A stretch of DNA of 64,000 bases from NCBI GenBank assembly GCA_002364085.1, contig DEXK01000011.1, positions 554,090 to 618,089 of the forward strand, given 5' to 3'. The notes under the pieces are model-generated. The model was not told the DNA's origin and searched no databases. It saw nothing but the letters and a program-made list of their open reading frames with translations. The stretch comes from Balneolaceae bacterium UBA3186. Its GTDB lineage: Bacteria; Bacteroidota; Rhodothermia; Balneolales; Balneolaceae. Positions 8,884-18,294 of the stretch are shown piece by piece. How positions within the stretch are numbered: position 1 is the stretch's first letter; every line of letters begins with the position of its first letter. The position numbers and the translations under genes were made by a program.

Positions 8884-11754
8884 ATGACAAAACGAATACA
8901 CTTTAATTTCAGCGTATTTATACTATCAATTTCGCTGTTTCTTTTAGTTTTTTTATTGCCAAATCAGACTCCAAATAAATCTGTAAACTTATTCGTACCT
9001 GATATTGAAGAAAGCGTCTTAGATAGAGCAGAAAATTCACAAGCTAGAAGAGATCATTTCTTTCGTTTGACAAGAAATCCAGTCACAAATTCAATTCCTG
9101 ATAATATTAGAACTCTTGAATTGGCATACGCTAAAAGCCTTGAGAATTCCTTTAATTATAAATCCAATACACTTCAGGAAGAAATTGAAATTATAGAAGC
9201 CGGACCTAATGATGTTGGAGGAAGAACACGCGGTTTAGGTGTTGATTCCAGAAATTCGAATATTATTTTAGCAGGCGGAGCTTCCGGAGGGATGTGGAAA
9301 ACAACAGATGGTGGACAAAATTGGGTTCAAACAAGTGATTTGGGTCAAAATCTTGGAGTAACGTCATTAGTTCAAGATCCTACCAATTTAGATACTTGGT
9401 ATTACGCAACTGGTGAGTTTTCAGGCGGTTCTTCAAGAGCACGAGGTGGTGGTGGAACACTTTACGGTTCAGGATTATTTATTTCAACGGATAACGGTGA
9501 CAACTGGGCTCAAATTCAGGCAACTGCTGATGAAGACGTATCTTTCAATTCTGAATTTGATTTTATTTCAAGAGTTGAAATCAGCCCTACTACCGGAACA
9601 GGTTTCTTTGCTAGTAATGCTTTAGGCATTTATAGATCAACAAATGGTTTTACTACAAATACCAGCGTTCTTGGAAATCCTAATGAGCATATACATAGTG
9701 ATGTTCAAGTTGCCTCCAACGGGATGGTTGTTGCAGTTATTTCAGAACCTTTTAGTGGCTTTACTCCTGAAAATGATCCCGGAATATATATTTCTACAAA
9801 TGATGGAGTAAGCTGGATTGATGTTACTCCTGCATCATATCCTTCCTCTCCGGGAAGAGGAGTGATAGGAACTTCTCAATCAGATCCGGGAATATTTTAT
9901 GTATTCGTTGCAGATAATTCTAACAATGCCGCTTTATTTCAAGTTGATGCTACCGATTTGAACAATATTACTACATCAGACTTAACAGATAATATCCCTG
10001 ATTTTGGAGGTGACTCTAATCAAAGACCTGTTGGCGATCTTAACCTTCAAGGTGGTTATAATATGGTATGTGAAGTTCACCCGTTAGATAAAGATATAGT
10101 GCTTATTGGAGGTACTAATCTTTTTAGATCAGTTGACGGTTTTTCAAGTGTTCCCCTGGATAACAATTCTGATGGCTATACTGATGATGCTGAAAAAGAT
10201 AAGTATTGGATTGGAGGTTACAGTTCAGCTAATAATGTATCTCAATATTTTAATCATCATCCTGATCAACATGCAGCTGTATTCGATCCTAATTCTCCCG
10301 ACAGATTAATTTCAAGTCATGACGGTGGAATTTCTGTAACATCTAATATCAAAAGTAATAGTATTAGCTGGACTAGTTTGAACAATGGGTATAATGTGAC
10401 TCAATTCTATACAGTTACATTACATCCTGATGCTGGCGATGATAGAATATTAGGAGGAACTCAAGACAATGGTTCTCCTTACTTTTATTATTCCGATTTA
10501 ACTGGAACATCAGGCTCTGATGATATCTCTTCAGGTGATGGCGCTTATGCATATTTGGGAAACAATTATTTAACTACTTCTTCTCAAGGAGGTCGTTTAA
10601 TTCAATACCAATATGATGTATTTGGTGATCCGATTCAATTTTCTTACATCGCCCCACTTTCAGCTGGTGGACAATTATTCATTCACCCTTATTTGGTTAA
10701 CCCTAATAATGAAGATATAATATTCTATCCTGCTGGAGTAAAACTATACAGAAATAATTCTGCTACGAGTTTACAAAGAAATACATCAAATTCTAGTGGA
10801 ACTTCTGAGGGTTGGACAGCACTAAATAGTTTTGCTGTGCCTACCGGAAGATTAATTTCGACTCTAGAGATTAGTACAACTAATCCGGAAGATGTTTTGT
10901 ATTACGCTTCTTTTTCTGACAATTTTGTTCCAGAAATATTCAGAGTTGTAAATGCTTCTACGAGTACAAATTCGGCAGATAGAACTAAAAAAACTTTCAC
11001 GGCTAATAATTCTACTTCAATTCCACCACAAGGTGCATATATACATGACATTGCAGTAAGTGAAGATAATGGAAATGAAATTATGGTAGTGATTTCGAAT
11101 TATAGTACAGAAAGTATTTATTACTCAACCGATGGTGGAGACAACTGGACTGGCGTAGGTGGTAATCTTGAACCGGCTAGTGGTAATGGCCCTTCCGTAA
11201 GAAGTGCTGCTATTACTAAAACTTCGATTGGTGAAAAAACTTACTATGTTGGTACAAGTACAGGTTTGTATGCAACTAACACCCTTAATGGAGCAAACAC
11301 AGAGTGGAAATTGCAAGGAGCTTCAACAATTGGCAATACTGTTGTTGAGTACTTGGATTATCGACCATCTGATAAGACATTAGCTATTGCTACTCATGGT
11401 AGAGGTATTTTTCTAGGAAATGTTTCTATGTCAGTATCTAATGAAGAGATCGCTATTACTGACACACCTAAGGAATTTAGTTTAGAACAAAACTATCCTA
11501 ATCCTTTTAACCCCTCTACAAATATTGCATACTCATTGCCTGCAAACAGCATTGTGTCTATTGCTGTATATGATGTAAACGGGAGAAAGGTTGCTGATTT
11601 GGAGAGAGGCGTTTCGAAAACTGCTGGCAATCATCTTGTAAGATTTGACGCTTCAAATTTAGCAAGTGGCGTTTACATATATCGGATCGATGCAAAATCT
11701 AATTCACAAAATCAATCTTTCTCACAAGTTAGAAGAATGACATTGATCAAATAA
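8884..11754 (+). CDS. Secreted VPS10/sortilin-like BNR-repeat protein with T9SS sorting domain
   Basis: A 956-residue exported protein. An N-terminal hydrophobic signal (about 8-27) is followed by a long beta-propeller region with repeated Asp-box-like motifs (WKTTDGGQNW, FISTDNGDNW, YISTNDGVSW, YYSTDGGDNW), as in sialidase/VPS10/GH74-like propellers. From about residue 865 it carries a type IX secretion C-terminal domain: the QNYPNPFNPST signature, LPANSIVSIAVYDVNGRKV and a final basic strand. It is thus expected to be secreted or surface-attached by the T9SS. No catalytic residues of a named glycosidase are evident, so binding versus hydrolysis is open. A strong terminator follows. Confidence 0.88.
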   Translation: MTKRIHFNFSVFILSISLFLLVFLLPNQTPNKSVNLFVPDIEESVLDRAENSQARRDHFFRLTRNPVTNSIPDNIRTLELAYAKSLENSFNYKSNTLQEEIEIIEAGPNDVGGRTRGLGVDSRNSNIILAGGASGGMWKTTDGGQNWVQTSDLGQNLGVTSLVQDPTNLDTWYYATGEFSGGSSRARGGGGTLYGSGLFISTDNGDNWAQIQATADEDVSFNSEFDFISRVEISPTTGTGFFASNALGIYRSTNGFTTNTSVLGNPNEHIHSDVQVASNGMVVAVISEPFSGFTPENDPGIYISTNDGVSWIDVTPASYPSSPGRGVIGTSQSDPGIFYVFVADNSNNAALFQVDATDLNNITTSDLTDNIPDFGGDSNQRPVGDLNLQGGYNMVCEVHPLDKDIVLIGGTNLFRSVDGFSSVPLDNNSDGYTDDAEKDKYWIGGYSSANNVSQYFNHHPDQHAAVFDPNSPDRLISSHDGGISVTSNIKSNSISWTSLNNGYNVTQFYTVTLHPDAGDDRILGGTQDNGSPYFYYSDLTGTSGSDDISSGDGAYAYLGNNYLTTSSQGGRLIQYQYDVFGDPIQFSYIAPLSAGGQLFIHPYLVNPNNEDIIFYPAGVKLYRNNSATSLQRNTSNSSGTSEGWTALNSFAVPTGRLISTLEISTTNPEDVLYYASFSDNFVPEIFRVVNASTSTNSADRTKKTFTANNSTSIPPQGAYIHDIAVSEDNGNEIMVVISNYSTESIYYSTDGGDNWTGVGGNLEPASGNGPSVRSAAITKTSIGEKTYYVGTSTGLYATNTLNGANTEWKLQGASTIGNTVVEYLDYRPSDKTLAIATHGRGIFLGNVSMSVSNEEIAITDTPKEFSLEQNYPNPFNPSTNIAYSLPANSIVSIAVYDVNGRKVADLERGVSKTAGNHLVRFDASNLASGVYIYRIDAKSNSQNQSFSQVRRMTLIK

Positions 11755-11773
11755 TTGATCAGTTTACTTTCCC

Positions 11774-11810
11774 AAAAAAAAGCCTGATCTACTAGATCAG
11801 GCTTTTTTTT
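11774..11810. terminator. Bidirectional rho-independent terminator
   Basis: Perfect stem AAGCCTGATCT / AGATCAGGCTT with a tiny ACT loop, flanked by an A run on the left and a T run on the right. It serves both the T9SS protein gene and the convergent transketolase gene. Confidence 0.92.
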
Positions 11811-11831
11811 GCTCAATAAGTTTCAAACCCA

Positions 11832-13826
11832 TTACATCTGAGAAATTACGGCATCAACTACTTTTTCTGTTGTAATTCCGAAATGATCATAAAGCTCTTC
11901 AAAAGGTGCTGACTCTCCAAATGTGTCAATTCCTATAGAAGTGCCTTTATCTCCTATCCATTTCTGCCAACCAAAGGTTGATCCTGCTTCCACAGAAACT
12001 CGGTTCGTTACCGCTTTTGGTAACACCTTTTCTTTGTAATCATCCGATTGTTCTTGAAATAGCTCCCAGCAAGGCATGCTAACAACTCTTACATCTATTC
12101 CTTGGGTTTCTAAAGTACTTTTAGCTTCCATAGCAAGGTGAACTTCAGAGCCCGTTCCAACAATAATAGCATCAGGTGTTTCTTTCTTTGAATCCGCAAG
12201 AATATAAGCTCCCTTCTGTGTCAGCTTTGCAGCATTTTCTCCATCCCTAGAAAAGGTCGGAATATTTTGCCGAGTCAAAACTATTATTGTGGGCGTTTCT
12301 TGGCTTTCTATTGCACTTTTCCACGCATAAGAAACTTCGTTAGCATCTCCGGGGCGAATTACGTTTACATTTGGCATTGCTCTTAAACTTGCTAAGTGCT
12401 CTACAGGCTGATGTGTAGGTCCATCTTCACCTAATCCGATGCTGTCATGTGTCATTACAAAAATAGAAGGGGTTTTCATAAGTCCGGCCAACCTAATTGA
12501 AGGTCTGCAATAATCAGTAAACACGAAGAAAGTACCTCCGAATGGAATTATACCACCATGTAAAGCCATACCATTTAGAGCTGCAGCCATACCATGCTCA
12601 CGAACTCCGTAATGCACGTTTCTTCCGGTTGAATTTGAAGTATTAAAAACTCCCTCATCTTTAAGGTTCGTTTTTACACTGCCTTCTAAATCGGCCGAGC
12701 CACCAAAAAGATTAGCTACTACATCTTTCAAAGCATTTAATACTGTTCCGGAAGCAGATCTGGATGCTACACCTTTTTCATCAGCTTCAAATACTGGAAG
12801 TAAAGACTCTAAATTTTCGGGAAGTTCTCTATTGATCCAAGATTTAAATTCTTGTGCTAACGCATTTTGTTCAGATTGATAATTTGTTAGTAAATCATTC
12901 CACGTACTTTCACTGGCTTCGCCTTTGACTACCTCTTCTCTGAATACAGCAAGTGCTTCTTCAGGGATAAAGAATTTTTTTTCAGGATCCCATCCGTATC
13001 CTTTTTTTGTAAGTACTATTTCATCTTCTCCTAATGGTGAGCCATGTGAAGAAGCAGAATCTTGTTTGTTAGGACTTCCAAAACCTATATGAGTTCTACA
13101 TATTACTATTGATGGTTTAGAAGCTTCTGACTGAGCTTTATTTATTGCATCTTCAATCTGAGCATGATCATGGCCATCTATTTCTTGAACATGCCATCCA
13201 TAAGCTTCAAATCTCTTCACTGGGTCTTCTGTAAAAGAAAGATCTGTAGATCCATCAATGGAAATAGAGTTTGCATCATATAAGTAGATCATTTTGCCTA
13301 GTTGAAGATGCCCCGCTAGCGAAGCCGCTTCATGAGAAATCCCCTCCATTAAATCTCCATCACTAACAATAGCGTAAGTATAATGATCTACAATTTTATG
13401 TTGACTTGTATTAAACTTTCCGGCCATAAATTTTTCGGCCATAGCCATTCCTACACCAGTTGCAAATCCCTGACCTAGTGGACCTGTGGTCATTTCTACA
13501 CCAGGTGTTAAATGCTTCTCCGGATGTCCTGCTGTTTTACTTCCCATTTGACGAAAATTCTTTATTTCATCAAGGCTAAGGTCATATCCGGTTAAGTGGA
13601 GCAAGCTGTAAATAAGCATCGATCCATGTCCGGCAGACAGTATGAAGCGGTCTCTATCAAACCATTCAGGATTTTTAGGATTATGCTTAAGAAATTTAGT
13701 CCACAGGATGTAAGAAACATCAGCCATTCCCATAGGCATACCCGGGTGACCTGAGTTGGCTTTTTGAACAGCATCCATTGAAAGAGTTCTAATTGTATTT
13801 ACACATAGCTGATCTAAAGAAGCCAT
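11832..13826 (-). CDS. tkt: Transketolase
   Basis: Thiamine-diphosphate enzyme transferring two-carbon ketol units in the non-oxidative pentose phosphate pathway. At 664 residues it has the usual full length. SGHPG (25-29), the TPP motif from GDLMEG (157) to Asn186, GPLGQG (115-120), and HGMAAALNG with FFVFTDYCRP in the pyrimidine domain are all in place; VSVEAGSTFGW lies in the C-terminal domain. It stands alone between terminators. Confidence 0.97.
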   Translation of the reverse strand: MASLDQLCVNTIRTLSMDAVQKANSGHPGMPMGMADVSYILWTKFLKHNPKNPEWFDRDRFILSAGHGSMLIYSLLHLTGYDLSLDEIKNFRQMGSKTAGHPEKHLTPGVEMTTGPLGQGFATGVGMAMAEKFMAGKFNTSQHKIVDHYTYAIVSDGDLMEGISHEAASLAGHLQLGKMIYLYDANSISIDGSTDLSFTEDPVKRFEAYGWHVQEIDGHDHAQIEDAINKAQSEASKPSIVICRTHIGFGSPNKQDSASSHGSPLGEDEIVLTKKGYGWDPEKKFFIPEEALAVFREEVVKGEASESTWNDLLTNYQSEQNALAQEFKSWINRELPENLESLLPVFEADEKGVASRSASGTVLNALKDVVANLFGGSADLEGSVKTNLKDEGVFNTSNSTGRNVHYGVREHGMAAALNGMALHGGIIPFGGTFFVFTDYCRPSIRLAGLMKTPSIFVMTHDSIGLGEDGPTHQPVEHLASLRAMPNVNVIRPGDANEVSYAWKSAIESQETPTIIVLTRQNIPTFSRDGENAAKLTQKGAYILADSKKETPDAIIVGTGSEVHLAMEAKSTLETQGIDVRVVSMPCWELFQEQSDDYKEKVLPKAVTNRVSVEAGSTFGWQKWIGDKGTSIGIDTFGESAPFEELYDHFGITTEKVVDAVISQM

Positions 13827-13925
13827 AAAAGGAAAGTTAGTTTATTGTGGAAATTAAAAATGCAAAGATAGGAAAAGCTACTTTGAGATAGAAAAGATAA
13901 ATCCTATTCGTAAAATTTAAGACAT

Positions 13926-13958
13926 AAAAAAAGCTCAGTGCTTGAGTACACTGAGCTT
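13926..13958 (-). terminator. Rho-independent terminator after the TPR gene
   Basis: A 10-bp perfect stem (AAGCTCAGTG/CACTGAGCTT) around an 8-base loop, followed on the minus strand by seven T. It lies 20 bases beyond the stop of the TPR gene. Confidence 0.85.
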
Positions 13959-13977
13959 AAATTCTGAAGAACAAAAA

Positions 13978-14988
13978 TTAGTTAGTTGTTCCACACTTTA
14001 ATTCGAATTCCATCGAATGTTCAGCCGGAGCCTTGAAAGATCCGAATGAAGCATCTGTATAAGCGCTACAAGCTTCAGCTTTGTTACCTTTCATTTGGTA
14101 AGCAAAACCCATTTCAAAGTAAATTTTTGCTTTATCAGTTTTACCACCTTGTTCGTGAGTTAGAGCTGTTTTAGCGTTAGATATTGCTAAATCATATTTA
14201 CTTTGCTTGTTATATGCTTCAGCAAGTCTGTAATACACATCTGCAGATTCTGCATCATATTCAGTAGCCAGTTTCAGCAAATCAATTGCATCACTATAAT
14301 TTTTTGATTCAATCAATTTTGCTCCTCTGAAAAGAAGTTCATCGTGAGCAGCACCCTTTGCTTGTCTGGCGATTTGACCTTTATTCGTTTTATCAGCTAC
14401 AGCAATAGCTTGGTCAAACCATCTTAAAGCGTCATTAATATCATCAGATAGTTTCTTAGCAACAAGACCTTTGGTGTAGTACGGCTGAGCATAATTAGCA
14501 TTTGCTTGAATCGCACTGTTTAAAGCTTTGTCAGTCTCTTCGTACATTTCACGCTTAAACAGCATAGTAGCTTTCTGGTAATACAATTGCGGCACATAAC
14601 CCTGAGCAGCTTGTGTTACACGTGTATCCTGATATTGTTTGCCAATTTCTACTGCTTCTTCAAATGCAATTATCGCAATATCTAAGTCTGAGATCTGCTT
14701 AGAAGACCTGAACGCGTTGAACAGATTTCCTGCTTTATTCAATTGAACTTTTGGAATTTGTTGTTCTGAACGAGATTTGATATCGGTACCTTGTGGAGTT
14801 CCTAACTCTTCTCCGATTTGAGCCGCTTCTTTATAAGTGGCTATTGCCTTATCGTATTCTTTAGCAGATGCTTGTTCTGCAGCACTATTATATAAATTTA
14901 CTGCATCTTCATATGTTTTTTGAGCCATCAAGTTAGTGCTCAATAAAGCCACTAAAGATAAAAGTAAAATTTTGTTGAAAACCTTCAT
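13978..14988 (-). CDS. Exported tetratricopeptide-repeat protein
   Basis: A 336-residue protein with a signal peptide (about 1-23, ending LMAQ), followed by helical TPR-type repeats rich in Ala, Tyr and Lys. Examples are AIATYKEAAQIGEE, IIAFEEAVEIGKQY, PYYTKGLVAKKL, YYRLAEAYNKQSKYDLAIS and IYFEMGFAYQMKGN. It likely acts in the periplasm as a protein-protein scaffold; no specific family is recognised. It is monocistronic, with a terminator just downstream. Confidence 0.82.
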   Translation of the reverse strand: MKVFNKILLLSLVALLSTNLMAQKTYEDAVNLYNSAAEQASAKEYDKAIATYKEAAQIGEELGTPQGTDIKSRSEQQIPKVQLNKAGNLFNAFRSSKQISDLDIAIIAFEEAVEIGKQYQDTRVTQAAQGYVPQLYYQKATMLFKREMYEETDKALNSAIQANANYAQPYYTKGLVAKKLSDDINDALRWFDQAIAVADKTNKGQIARQAKGAAHDELLFRGAKLIESKNYSDAIDLLKLATEYDAESADVYYRLAEAYNKQSKYDLAISNAKTALTHEQGGKTDKAKIYFEMGFAYQMKGNKAEACSAYTDASFGSFKAPAEHSMEFELKCGTTN

Positions 14989-15126
14989 ATTTCTAAGATT
15001 GTTGTGTTAGTTTTTCCAAAGCTTTTAATTTAAGTAAAAAAGCTTCATATCTAAAATCAATAACAGAATTTATCTTCTCTTTATTACTAACATATTAATG
15101 TTAGTTAAAATGGATGCTTATTCTAT

Positions 15127-15834
15127 TTAAAATGAGAAATTGGGCTTTGGTTCCTTTTTCTCATAAAAGTCGCATATTATCTTAACGGCTTCTTCTTTGC
15201 TATCCGTAACATGAAATAAATCAGAATCTTTCTCTGAAATTGTACCTGCTTCTTTCATTGTTTTGTTGATCCAATCGACCAACCCTGTCCAATAATCAGA
15301 TCCGAAAAGAATAATCGGAATCTTTGAAATCTTATGAGTTTGAATCAGGGTCAGACTTTCAAAAAGTTCATCTAAAGTTCCGAACCCACCCGGAAAAACG
15401 ATAAATCCCTGAGCATATTTTACGAACATAACCTTCCGCACAAAGAAATAATTGAAATCTACTGAATAGTCTTTGTTAACAAACTCGTTCATACCTTGTT
15501 CAAACGGAAGCTCAATTCCTAATCCAACTGAACGACCATTTCCAACTGAAGCTCCTTTATTTCCGGCTTCCATAATACCAGGTCCCCCTCCTGTTATTAC
15601 TCCAAAGCCTTTTTCCGTAATTAATTTCCCGGTTTCAACAGCAAGTTCATAGTATTTTTCTCCTGGTTTTGTTCTTGCCGATCCAAAGATTGATATACAA
15701 GGCCCCACTTTATAAAGTGTATCAAATCCTTCTACGAATTCCCCCATTATTTTAAAAACACTCCAAATGTCTTTATTACTTCCTTCCTCGTATTGTCTCT
15801 GCATTTGAGCTTCTGATTTGTTGGATTTATTCAT
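15127..15834 (-). CDS. LOG family protein (Rossmann fold, TIGR00730-like)
   Basis: Member of the LOG/YgdH family, which hydrolyses nucleoside monophosphates to free base and ribose 5-phosphate and in plants activates cytokinins. Both signature motifs are present: GGGPGIMEA (82-90) and FPGGFGTLDE (147-156). At 235 residues it matches the family. It starts 2 bases after the DUF5683 gene and so belongs to the parA-parB-DUF5683-LOG transcription unit; a direct link to chromosome segregation is not implied. Substrate preference cannot be told from sequence. Confidence 0.9.
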   Translation of the reverse strand: MNKSNKSEAQMQRQYEEGSNKDIWSVFKIMGEFVEGFDTLYKVGPCISIFGSARTKPGEKYYELAVETGKLITEKGFGVITGGGPGIMEAGNKGASVGNGRSVGLGIELPFEQGMNEFVNKDYSVDFNYFFVRKVMFVKYAQGFIVFPGGFGTLDELFESLTLIQTHKISKIPIILFGSDYWTGLVDWINKTMKEAGTISEKDSDLFHVTDSKEEAVKIICDFYEKKEPKPNFSF

Positions 15835-15836
15835 TC

Positions 15837-16469
15837 TTAAAATTTTATTGAAAGTGATATTGAAGGGACATCACCTAATAAAGGAGATGTGATATTCGAA
15901 GGTATAAATCTATGATTCATGGATAAATCATCTGAGACATCAAATGGTCGCAAATGAGCAAAAACGTATGCATCAACGGCATTTAATACATACGACAAAA
16001 AGATTGTCACATATACAAAATCTCTTCTGTTCCTAAGAAAGTCTCTATTGCTCTTAAGGCCGCTGGCATTTTGTCCTTCTAAGTAAGTAGGGGTTGGTCC
16101 AAAGCGCATATCTGTATTAGAAGCAAATGAATTATAATAAGCAGCTCTGTAATCGTGATATTGTTTAGTAAGATAGACACTGTAATATCCAAGCCCACCA
16201 ATCAGCCCGTATACAATTGGAACTTTCCATGCTTGCTTATTAACTACCTGACCCCAGCCAGGTATAATAAGCGATTTTCTAACTACAGATTTAGGATTTG
16301 GATACTCTGGCTTGGTACTATCTGATTGAATTGAATAATTATAGGAAGCTCTGTTAAGATCAGCTCTTTTCAAATACTGAGCTTGAGAGCAAACTGACCC
16401 CATCATCAAAAAAACAGTTAATCCAATATTAAATCGAATCAAGAATGCCAAGAATACGCTCCAGGTCAT
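15837..16469 (-). CDS. DUF5683 membrane protein overlapping parB
   Basis: Predicted inner-membrane or exported protein of the DUF5683 family, whose core SLIIPGWGQVVNKQAWK plus the following YGLIGGLGYYSVYL membrane segment are visible. The open frame reaches back to a GTG at 16502, but the ATG at 16469 gives a plausible signal sequence (hydrophobic about 5-25, ending SVCSQAQ). Even this start lies 41 bases inside the 3' end of parB, in another frame. DUF5683 genes commonly sit beside parAB in Bacteroidota, so the position is expected, but the function is unknown. The TTG and ATG codons further down would remove the signal sequence. Confidence 0.78.
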   Translation of the reverse strand: MTWSVFLAFLIRFNIGLTVFLMMGSVCSQAQYLKRADLNRASYNYSIQSDSTKPEYPNPKSVVRKSLIIPGWGQVVNKQAWKVPIVYGLIGGLGYYSVYLTKQYHDYRAAYYNSFASNTDMRFGPTPTYLEGQNASGLKSNRDFLRNRRDFVYVTIFLSYVLNAVDAYVFAHLRPFDVSDDLSMNHRFIPSNITSPLLGDVPSISLSIKF

Positions 16470-17373
16470 CGTCTGAATAATATTCGATTTTGATTTCTCC
16501 ACCTTTAGCCTTTGGATTTACTTGAACTTTAGTACTGAAAGTTTGTCTTAGTCTTGAAGATATATCATCATAAAAAGGATCATTTTGATCTTTTTTTGAC
16601 CCTGTATTCTTTTTCTTTGACGCTGTACTTAACGCTCTTACAGCATCTTCCATCTGTCGAACAGACCATTCACTTGCAACTGCCTTTTTCAGTAGTTTTT
16701 GCTGATCTGTTACATTTTCAATGGATATCAAGGAACGAGCATGTCCCATTGCTATTTCATTCTTTTTTAAAGCAGTTTGAATGAAATCCGGTAAGGTTAA
16801 TAACCGCAACATGTTTGTAACTGTTGTTCTGTTCTTACCTACTCTTTCGGCAACTTGAGCTTGAGTATAATCAAATTCCTCTAATAGTCTTTTATAGGCC
16901 ATTGCTACTTCAAGAGCATTTAAGTCTTCTCTTTGAATATTTTCAATTAGAGCAAAAGCCATGCTTTGTTCGTCATCAGCTTTACGAATGTAAGCAGCTA
17001 CCTCTTTTAAACCCGCTAATTTAGAAGCTTTTAATCTTCGTTCACCACTAATTAGTTCGAACTTTCTCTCGCCAATATAACGAACCGTAATTGGCTGAAT
17101 AATTCCATGTTCTTTAATAGAATCAGCAAGTTCGTCTAGCCTTTCCTCATCAAATTCTTTTCGTGGTTGGTGGGGATTTGCTCTAATGTCATCAACAGGA
17201 ATATGAAGAACAACATTTACTAGTTCAGTAGGATCAACCTCAACAGGTTTTTCTTGATTGCTTTCTTTTTGTTTTGCAATAGACTCTCTTTTCTTCTCAT
17301 CAGAACTTTCTTCATCTGATTGATATTCCGGAAAATAAACGCCTAAACCTCTGCCTAAAACCTTCTTTGCCAT
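16429..17373 (-). CDS. parB: Chromosome-partitioning protein ParB
   Basis: DNA-binding CTPase that loads at parS sites and organises the origin region for ParA-driven segregation. The 314-residue chain starts MAKKVLGRGLG, typical of Spo0J/ParB, has a charged linker (16-48), an N-terminal domain with HQPRK (68-72), the CTP-binding GERR (110-113) and ENIQRED (144-150), and a helix-turn-helix near 169-190. It lies 11 bases downstream of parA in the same operon. No perfect parS palindrome was seen in the window. Confidence 0.95.
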   Translation of the reverse strand: MAKKVLGRGLGVYFPEYQSDEESSDEKKRESIAKQKESNQEKPVEVDPTELVNVVLHIPVDDIRANPHQPRKEFDEERLDELADSIKEHGIIQPITVRYIGERKFELISGERRLKASKLAGLKEVAAYIRKADDEQSMAFALIENIQREDLNALEVAMAYKRLLEEFDYTQAQVAERVGKNRTTVTNMLRLLTLPDFIQTALKKNEIAMGHARSLISIENVTDQQKLLKKAVASEWSVRQMEDAVRALSTASKKKNTGSKKDQNDPFYDDISSRLRQTFSTKVQVNPKAKGGEIKIEYYSDDDLERILGILDSI

Positions 17374-17384
17374 TCTATTATTCC

Positions 17385-18182
17385 TTAATTAGAAAGTACC
17401 GGACTATTTTTAAATAGTTTTCTGTTTTTCTTTATTATCTCGCGAGCTAATGAAAGATAGTTTTTGCTTCCTGTACTCGTTGAGTCATATAGAAGCGCCG
17501 GTTTTCCAAAGCTTGGTGCCTCGGCTAATCGAATATTTCTTGCAATTACAGATTTAAATACTCTGTCATCAAAATATCTCTTCACTTCTTCTGCTACCTG
17601 ATTAGAAAGCCTTGTTCTGGTATCATACATAGTCAACAACACTCCTTCAATATCCAGATCAGGATTCAGATGTTGTCTTACAATTTTAATGGTATTTAAT
17701 AATTGACCAAGGCCTTCTAGTGCAAAATATTCACACTGAACCGGAATAACGATAGAATCAGAAGCGGTAAGAGCGTTAATAGTCAACAACCCCAAAGAAG
17801 GAGGACAATCAATAATAATAAAGTCATATTTATCTCGTAAATCACCAATTGCTTTATCTAAAATTCTTTCGCGATCCTCTCTGTCAATCATTTCAATCTC
17901 TGCACCAACTAAGTTTATATGAGCAGGTACAAGATCTAAGAAATCTAATTCAGTAGAACGAATCGTTTCTGTAGTATCTGTACTCCCTATCATCACTTCA
18001 TAGATTGAATTTGTAACCGTTTTAACATCAATTCCCAACCCGCTGGTTGTATTACTCTGCGGATCAATATCAATTACGAGTGTAGGATGCTCTATGGCGG
18101 CTAAACTTGCAGCTAAATTTATTGCTGTGGTTGTTTTACCTACACCACCCTTTTGGTTAGCTATAGAGATGACTTTACCCAT
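17385..18182 (-). CDS. parA: Chromosome-partitioning ATPase ParA/Soj
   Basis: Deviant Walker-A ATPase driving segregation of ParB-parS complexes. The 265-residue chain has KGGVGKTT (11-18) with the signature lysine, DIDPQ (38-42), and IIDCPPSLGLLT as Walker B. It lacks an N-terminal HTH, as expected of chromosomal ParA proteins. It is the first gene of the parA-parB-DUF5683-LOG unit; the 112 bases upstream hold two DnaA-box matches, which suggests replication-linked control or proximity to the origin. Confidence 0.95.
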   Translation of the reverse strand: MGKVISIANQKGGVGKTTTAINLAASLAAIEHPTLVIDIDPQSNTTSGLGIDVKTVTNSIYEVMIGSTDTTETIRSTELDFLDLVPAHINLVGAEIEMIDREDRERILDKAIGDLRDKYDFIIIDCPPSLGLLTINALTASDSIVIPVQCEYFALEGLGQLLNTIKIVRQHLNPDLDIEGVLLTMYDTRTRLSNQVAEEVKRYFDDRVFKSVIARNIRLAEAPSFGKPALLYDSTSTGSKNYLSLAREIIKKNRKLFKNSPVLSN

Positions 18183-18256
18183 TAAATACTCGCTTATTTT
18201 TGGTTCATTGACATTAAAATCAATATAAAGCGAGGCATCATCCTATACAAAAATAC

Positions 18257-18287
18257 TTATGCACATCCGTCACCAAAGTTATCCACA
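18257..18287 (+). promoter_or_regulatory. Pair of DnaA-box matches upstream of parA
   Basis: TTATGCACA (18257-18265) and TTATCCACA (18279-18287) both fit the DnaA box TTATNCACA, in the same orientation and 22 bases apart start to start, or about two helical turns. They lie 75-105 bases upstream of the parA start, in the gap between parA and the anti-sigma gene. The region is too short to call an origin; control of parAB by DnaA is equally possible. Confidence 0.55.
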
Positions 18288-18294
18288 TTTAGGA

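Noticed and set aside
15127..18182. parS sites near parAB
   Set aside because: No match to the TGTTTCACGTGAAACA palindrome or a close variant was seen in or around the genes.
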